From Posidoniimonas corsicana (lineage in GTDB: Bacteria > Planctomycetota > Planctomycetia > Pirellulales > Lacipirellulaceae): a stretch of 64,000 nt of DNA. The translations under genes and the position numbers were made by a program. Positions 61,916 through 64,000 of the stretch are shown here, in pieces. Location: assembly GCF_007859765.1 (NCBI RefSeq), contig NZ_SIHJ01000005.1, positions 346,588 through 410,587 on the forward strand. The letters run 5' to 3'. Under the pieces are notes generated by a model. That model was given only the letters and a program-made list of their open reading frames with translations. It was not told the origin of the DNA and made no database searches. The first letter of the stretch is position 1. Each line of letters begins with the position of its first letter.

Positions 61916-63562
61916 TCACTCGCTCTCCGCGACGATCGCCTTGAAGCTCCGCTCGTAGAACTGGCCGTTGGTAGGGTCGCGCCAGGCGGTCACGCCGACC
62001 AGCACGTCGCCTGGGCTGACCTGGTAGCTCGCCAACGCGTTGTTGGGGTAGCCGCGCGGCGAGAGCGACTTCGGCTGCCGGCCCTTGCCCTGCCAGGAGT
62101 GGATGTCCTCTAGCTCGATCGACTGGTAGCGTTCAGCCGGGGTCGCGTCGGGAGCGTCATCGGCGGGCGGGACGACCCGGATCCAGGTTGGTGACGGTCC
62201 GGGGCGGCCGTACCCGTACATCCGGTTGCCGACGGTCAGCGCCAGCTTGTCGTCGACCTGCGTCAGGCCGATCCACTGCAGGTGCGGAGGCACACGCGGT
62301 TGTGCGCCCTCGTCGAGGACCACCTCCTCCTGCCCAGAGACCGCGCCTGGGTTGTCGTCGGTGGCCTGGTTCCGCCAGTCGATGCGGAGCAGCGCGGTGA
62401 TCGCCTGGTGCAGCTTGATGGTCGCGGTGGCCGCGCGGCCGGCGCTTACCTCCACCTGCTGGTTGCCCGGTCGGAACCCGGAGCCCGTTGCTTGGACCGA
62501 GTACGCGCCGGGGTAGACCTTTAGGGTCGCGGCGCCGTCGTCGTTGGTGACCTGCTGCTGTGAATCGGCGGAGCTGACGTTGAGCCGCCGGGCCGAAACC
62601 GAAGCGCCGGCGACGGGCCGCCCCTGGGCGTCGGTGACGCGGACCGACAGCTCGCGGCGGTCCTCGGCGGTGAAGCGGGCGGCGGTGAATGTGCCGGCGT
62701 CCTTCACCGACCAGGGGTCGGCGAAGAATTCGTGCTCACCCGGCTTCAGGTCGGCGCCCTGCAGCGAGAGCTTGCACGGGTACGGGCGGCTGCCTGAGCC
62801 GCGGTTGTAGCGGAACAGGTAGTAGCCGTGGGGGAACTCCTCGAGCACCTCGTCGCTGCCGCTGACCGACACCCGGAACCCGTCCCGACCGAGCGGCTTG
62901 CCCGACTGATCGACGACGCGGAAGTAGGCGTGCATCGGCGTCTCGCGGGCGGCGTCGGGCCGCGGGGTTGGGGCCGCGGCGTTGATCGCGTCGACGCGTT
63001 CCACCAGCGCGGCGGGCAGCTCCTCGAACGACAGCCGCCGCTCGACCCGCTCGGAGAGCGTGCGCGAGAGTGCGGGGTAGGCGTCGGCGATCGCCTCGCG
63101 GCTCTTCTCGAGCACGTCGCTGGCGGCCCGGCCGTGACCGCGGTCGAGCAACTCGGACGCGTACCAGTAGGCGATCCGCGGGTCGGCGGGCGAGAGCTGG
63201 TGGGCCTCGGTCAGCAGCCCTAGCGACGAGCCGGACCCCGGGTCGTGCAGTTTGCCCTCCAACGCGACCAGCAGCAGCTCGGTCGCCCGGGCTGCGGGGT
63301 CGGCGACCGACCGGCCAACCGCTGCGCGGTGGGCGGCGGCCGCGGGCGGGGCGGTGGCGATCGACGCGATCAGCTCCAGCGGGACGCGCACCTCCGACTC
63401 GCCGATCGTGACCACCACGATGTCGCCGTCCATGCTGGCCACTCCGTGCAGCGTGGCGCCGGAGCGGAGGGTGATGGTTTCGGCCGCGGACGCCGCGGGC
63501 GGCGCAGCCATCACGAGGACCAGCGTAAGCGCGAGGAAACGGGAGGGGAGCGAGGAGGGCAT
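61916..63562 (-). CDS. Secreted protein with carboxypeptidase-regulatory-like domain
   Basis: 548 residues, ATG at 63562. A signal peptide ends near VLVMAAPPAASAAETITL. Residues about 25-75 include a short beta region (LRSGATLHGVASMDGDIVVVTIGESEVRVPLELI) seen in planctomycete secreted proteins. A helical TPR-like stretch spans about 85-175. Residues about 295-380 are a carboxypeptidase-D regulatory domain (LSVRVTDAQGRPVAGASVSARRL, GAYSVQATGSGFRPGNQQVEVSAG). The C-terminus is unassigned. It is probably periplasmic or secreted; no catalytic residues are seen. Confidence 0.82.
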   Translation of the reverse strand: MPSSLPSRFLALTLVLVMAAPPAASAAETITLRSGATLHGVASMDGDIVVVTIGESEVRVPLELIASIATAPPAAAAHRAAVGRSVADPAARATELLLVALEGKLHDPGSGSSLGLLTEAHQLSPADPRIAYWYASELLDRGHGRAASDVLEKSREAIADAYPALSRTLSERVERRLSFEELPAALVERVDAINAAAPTPRPDAARETPMHAYFRVVDQSGKPLGRDGFRVSVSGSDEVLEEFPHGYYLFRYNRGSGSRPYPCKLSLQGADLKPGEHEFFADPWSVKDAGTFTAARFTAEDRRELSVRVTDAQGRPVAGASVSARRLNVSSADSQQQVTNDDGAATLKVYPGAYSVQATGSGFRPGNQQVEVSAGRAATATIKLHQAITALLRIDWRNQATDDNPGAVSGQEEVVLDEGAQPRVPPHLQWIGLTQVDDKLALTVGNRMYGYGRPGPSPTWIRVVPPADDAPDATPAERYQSIELEDIHSWQGKGRQPKSLSPRGYPNNALASYQVSPGDVLVGVTAWRDPTNGQFYERSFKAIVAESE

Positions 63563-64000
63563 CGTCAGGGTCCGCCAATACTTAAGGGAGAGTTGTTAGC
63601 TGGATTATCCGCCGTCCCGCCGGCGCCAGTCAACGTTGAGCCGCGGGCCGCCCCCTGCGCTTGGGATCTGGCCCTGATTGCGGGATGGAGAGTGGGACGC
63701 TTCGCGGCACTGCTAAGTTTCCTTGGGCGCCGCCGCCAGGACATCAGCTGGGGGCTGCGGGGGCCGATTCGAGCACAGGCGGCCGGGCGGCGGGCCCGCT
63801 CGTTGCACGCCCCACCCGGCCGGGGCCGAGTTGTGCCGGTTGTTCGGGCGGTCCGGGTCGTGCGGTCTTGTTCCGCGGGTTGTTCCTCTAGTAACGCCGA
63901 GAAAGCCGGGACTATCGGAATAACGCCCACCGATACCGGGGGAGGGGAACCTCGGCGGACGGCCCCCAGCAGTCCGCAGGACATCGTCTCACGGCCCGCA
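63563..64000. other. Terminal gap, no gene recognised
   Basis: 438 bases to the window edge. One minus-strand frame at 63565-63984 is open, but it has no similarity to any family and a high-GC shadow composition, so it is not called. The promoter of the regulatory-domain protein should lie at the start of this stretch. Confidence 0.45.

Noticed and set aside
63565-63984. A minus-strand frame of 139 residues at the window end.
   Set aside because: It has no family resemblance and no clear ribosome site, and its Arg/Pro-rich composition is typical of random open frames at high GC.

Overview
The window looks like chromosomal DNA of a planctomycete. Order Pirellulales, and perhaps a Lacipirellulaceae-type marine genus, is an inference from gene style. 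The evidence is high GC, several giant secreted proteins with the planctomycete N-terminal signature (LERLESRNLL, ETLEDRRLLA), dockerin-like GDYN/DAADY repeats near their C-termini, an adenylate-cyclase/Ser-Thr-kinase fusion, a BamB-like PQQ propeller and many secreted orphans. No rRNA, tRNA or CRISPR array was recognised.

Layout. 0-0.66 kb: C-terminal end of an IS transposase and a repeat-bearing gap. 0.66-4.5 kb (minus): a cyclase-kinase-sensor fusion and a TPR protein, divergent from a cobalamin adenosyltransferase. 5.4-10.5 kb (plus): a nitrogen-control locus of amt, a PII gene, a small orphan and glnD. 11.1-14.5 kb: a giant RTX/PKD secreted protein, divergent from an AraC-type regulator. 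15.8-21.4 kb: divergent GH116 and GH97 glycosidases. 21.4-23.5 kb (minus): ECF sigma factor, SDR, DUF1330. 23.8-24.9 kb: HdeD-like membrane protein and lipoprotein. 24.9-29.6 kb: a 1572-residue CotH/lamin-tail secreted protein. 29.9-37.5 kb (minus): small membrane protein, Zn-alcohol dehydrogenase, diadenylate cyclase-like protein, large secreted protein, HEAT lipoprotein, acidic repeat protein and zinc ribbon. 37.9-43.5 kb (plus): ABC permease, a membrane-anchored lipoprotein and an ABC ATPase.

43.5-48.3 kb looks like an accessory stretch. It is dense in hairpin repeats and in small orphan genes, several less GC-rich by eye, with ArsC and an MDP-1-type phosphatase among them. 48.3-51.1 kb (minus) is a three-gene unit: squalene-cyclase-like repeat protein, chorismate-lyase-like protein and FAD halogenase-like enzyme. 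It resembles part of an aromatic pigment pathway. 51.5-56.1 kb (minus) holds a five-sensor-domain histidine kinase and two FixJ-type response regulators. 56.3-63.6 kb (minus) holds trmB, a FabZ-like dehydratase, an unannotated 32-residue basic protein, a methyltransferase, an alpha/beta hydrolase, a PQQ propeller, a VOC protein and a secreted regulatory-domain protein.

The most unusual non-coding signal is two dispersed repeat families. One combines inverted ACTTTTGTCC/GGACAAAAGT boxes with a conserved CCATTAGACCGCGC block at three unrelated loci. The other is a roughly 100-bp GC-rich hairpin present in three good copies, one degenerate copy and one half copy.
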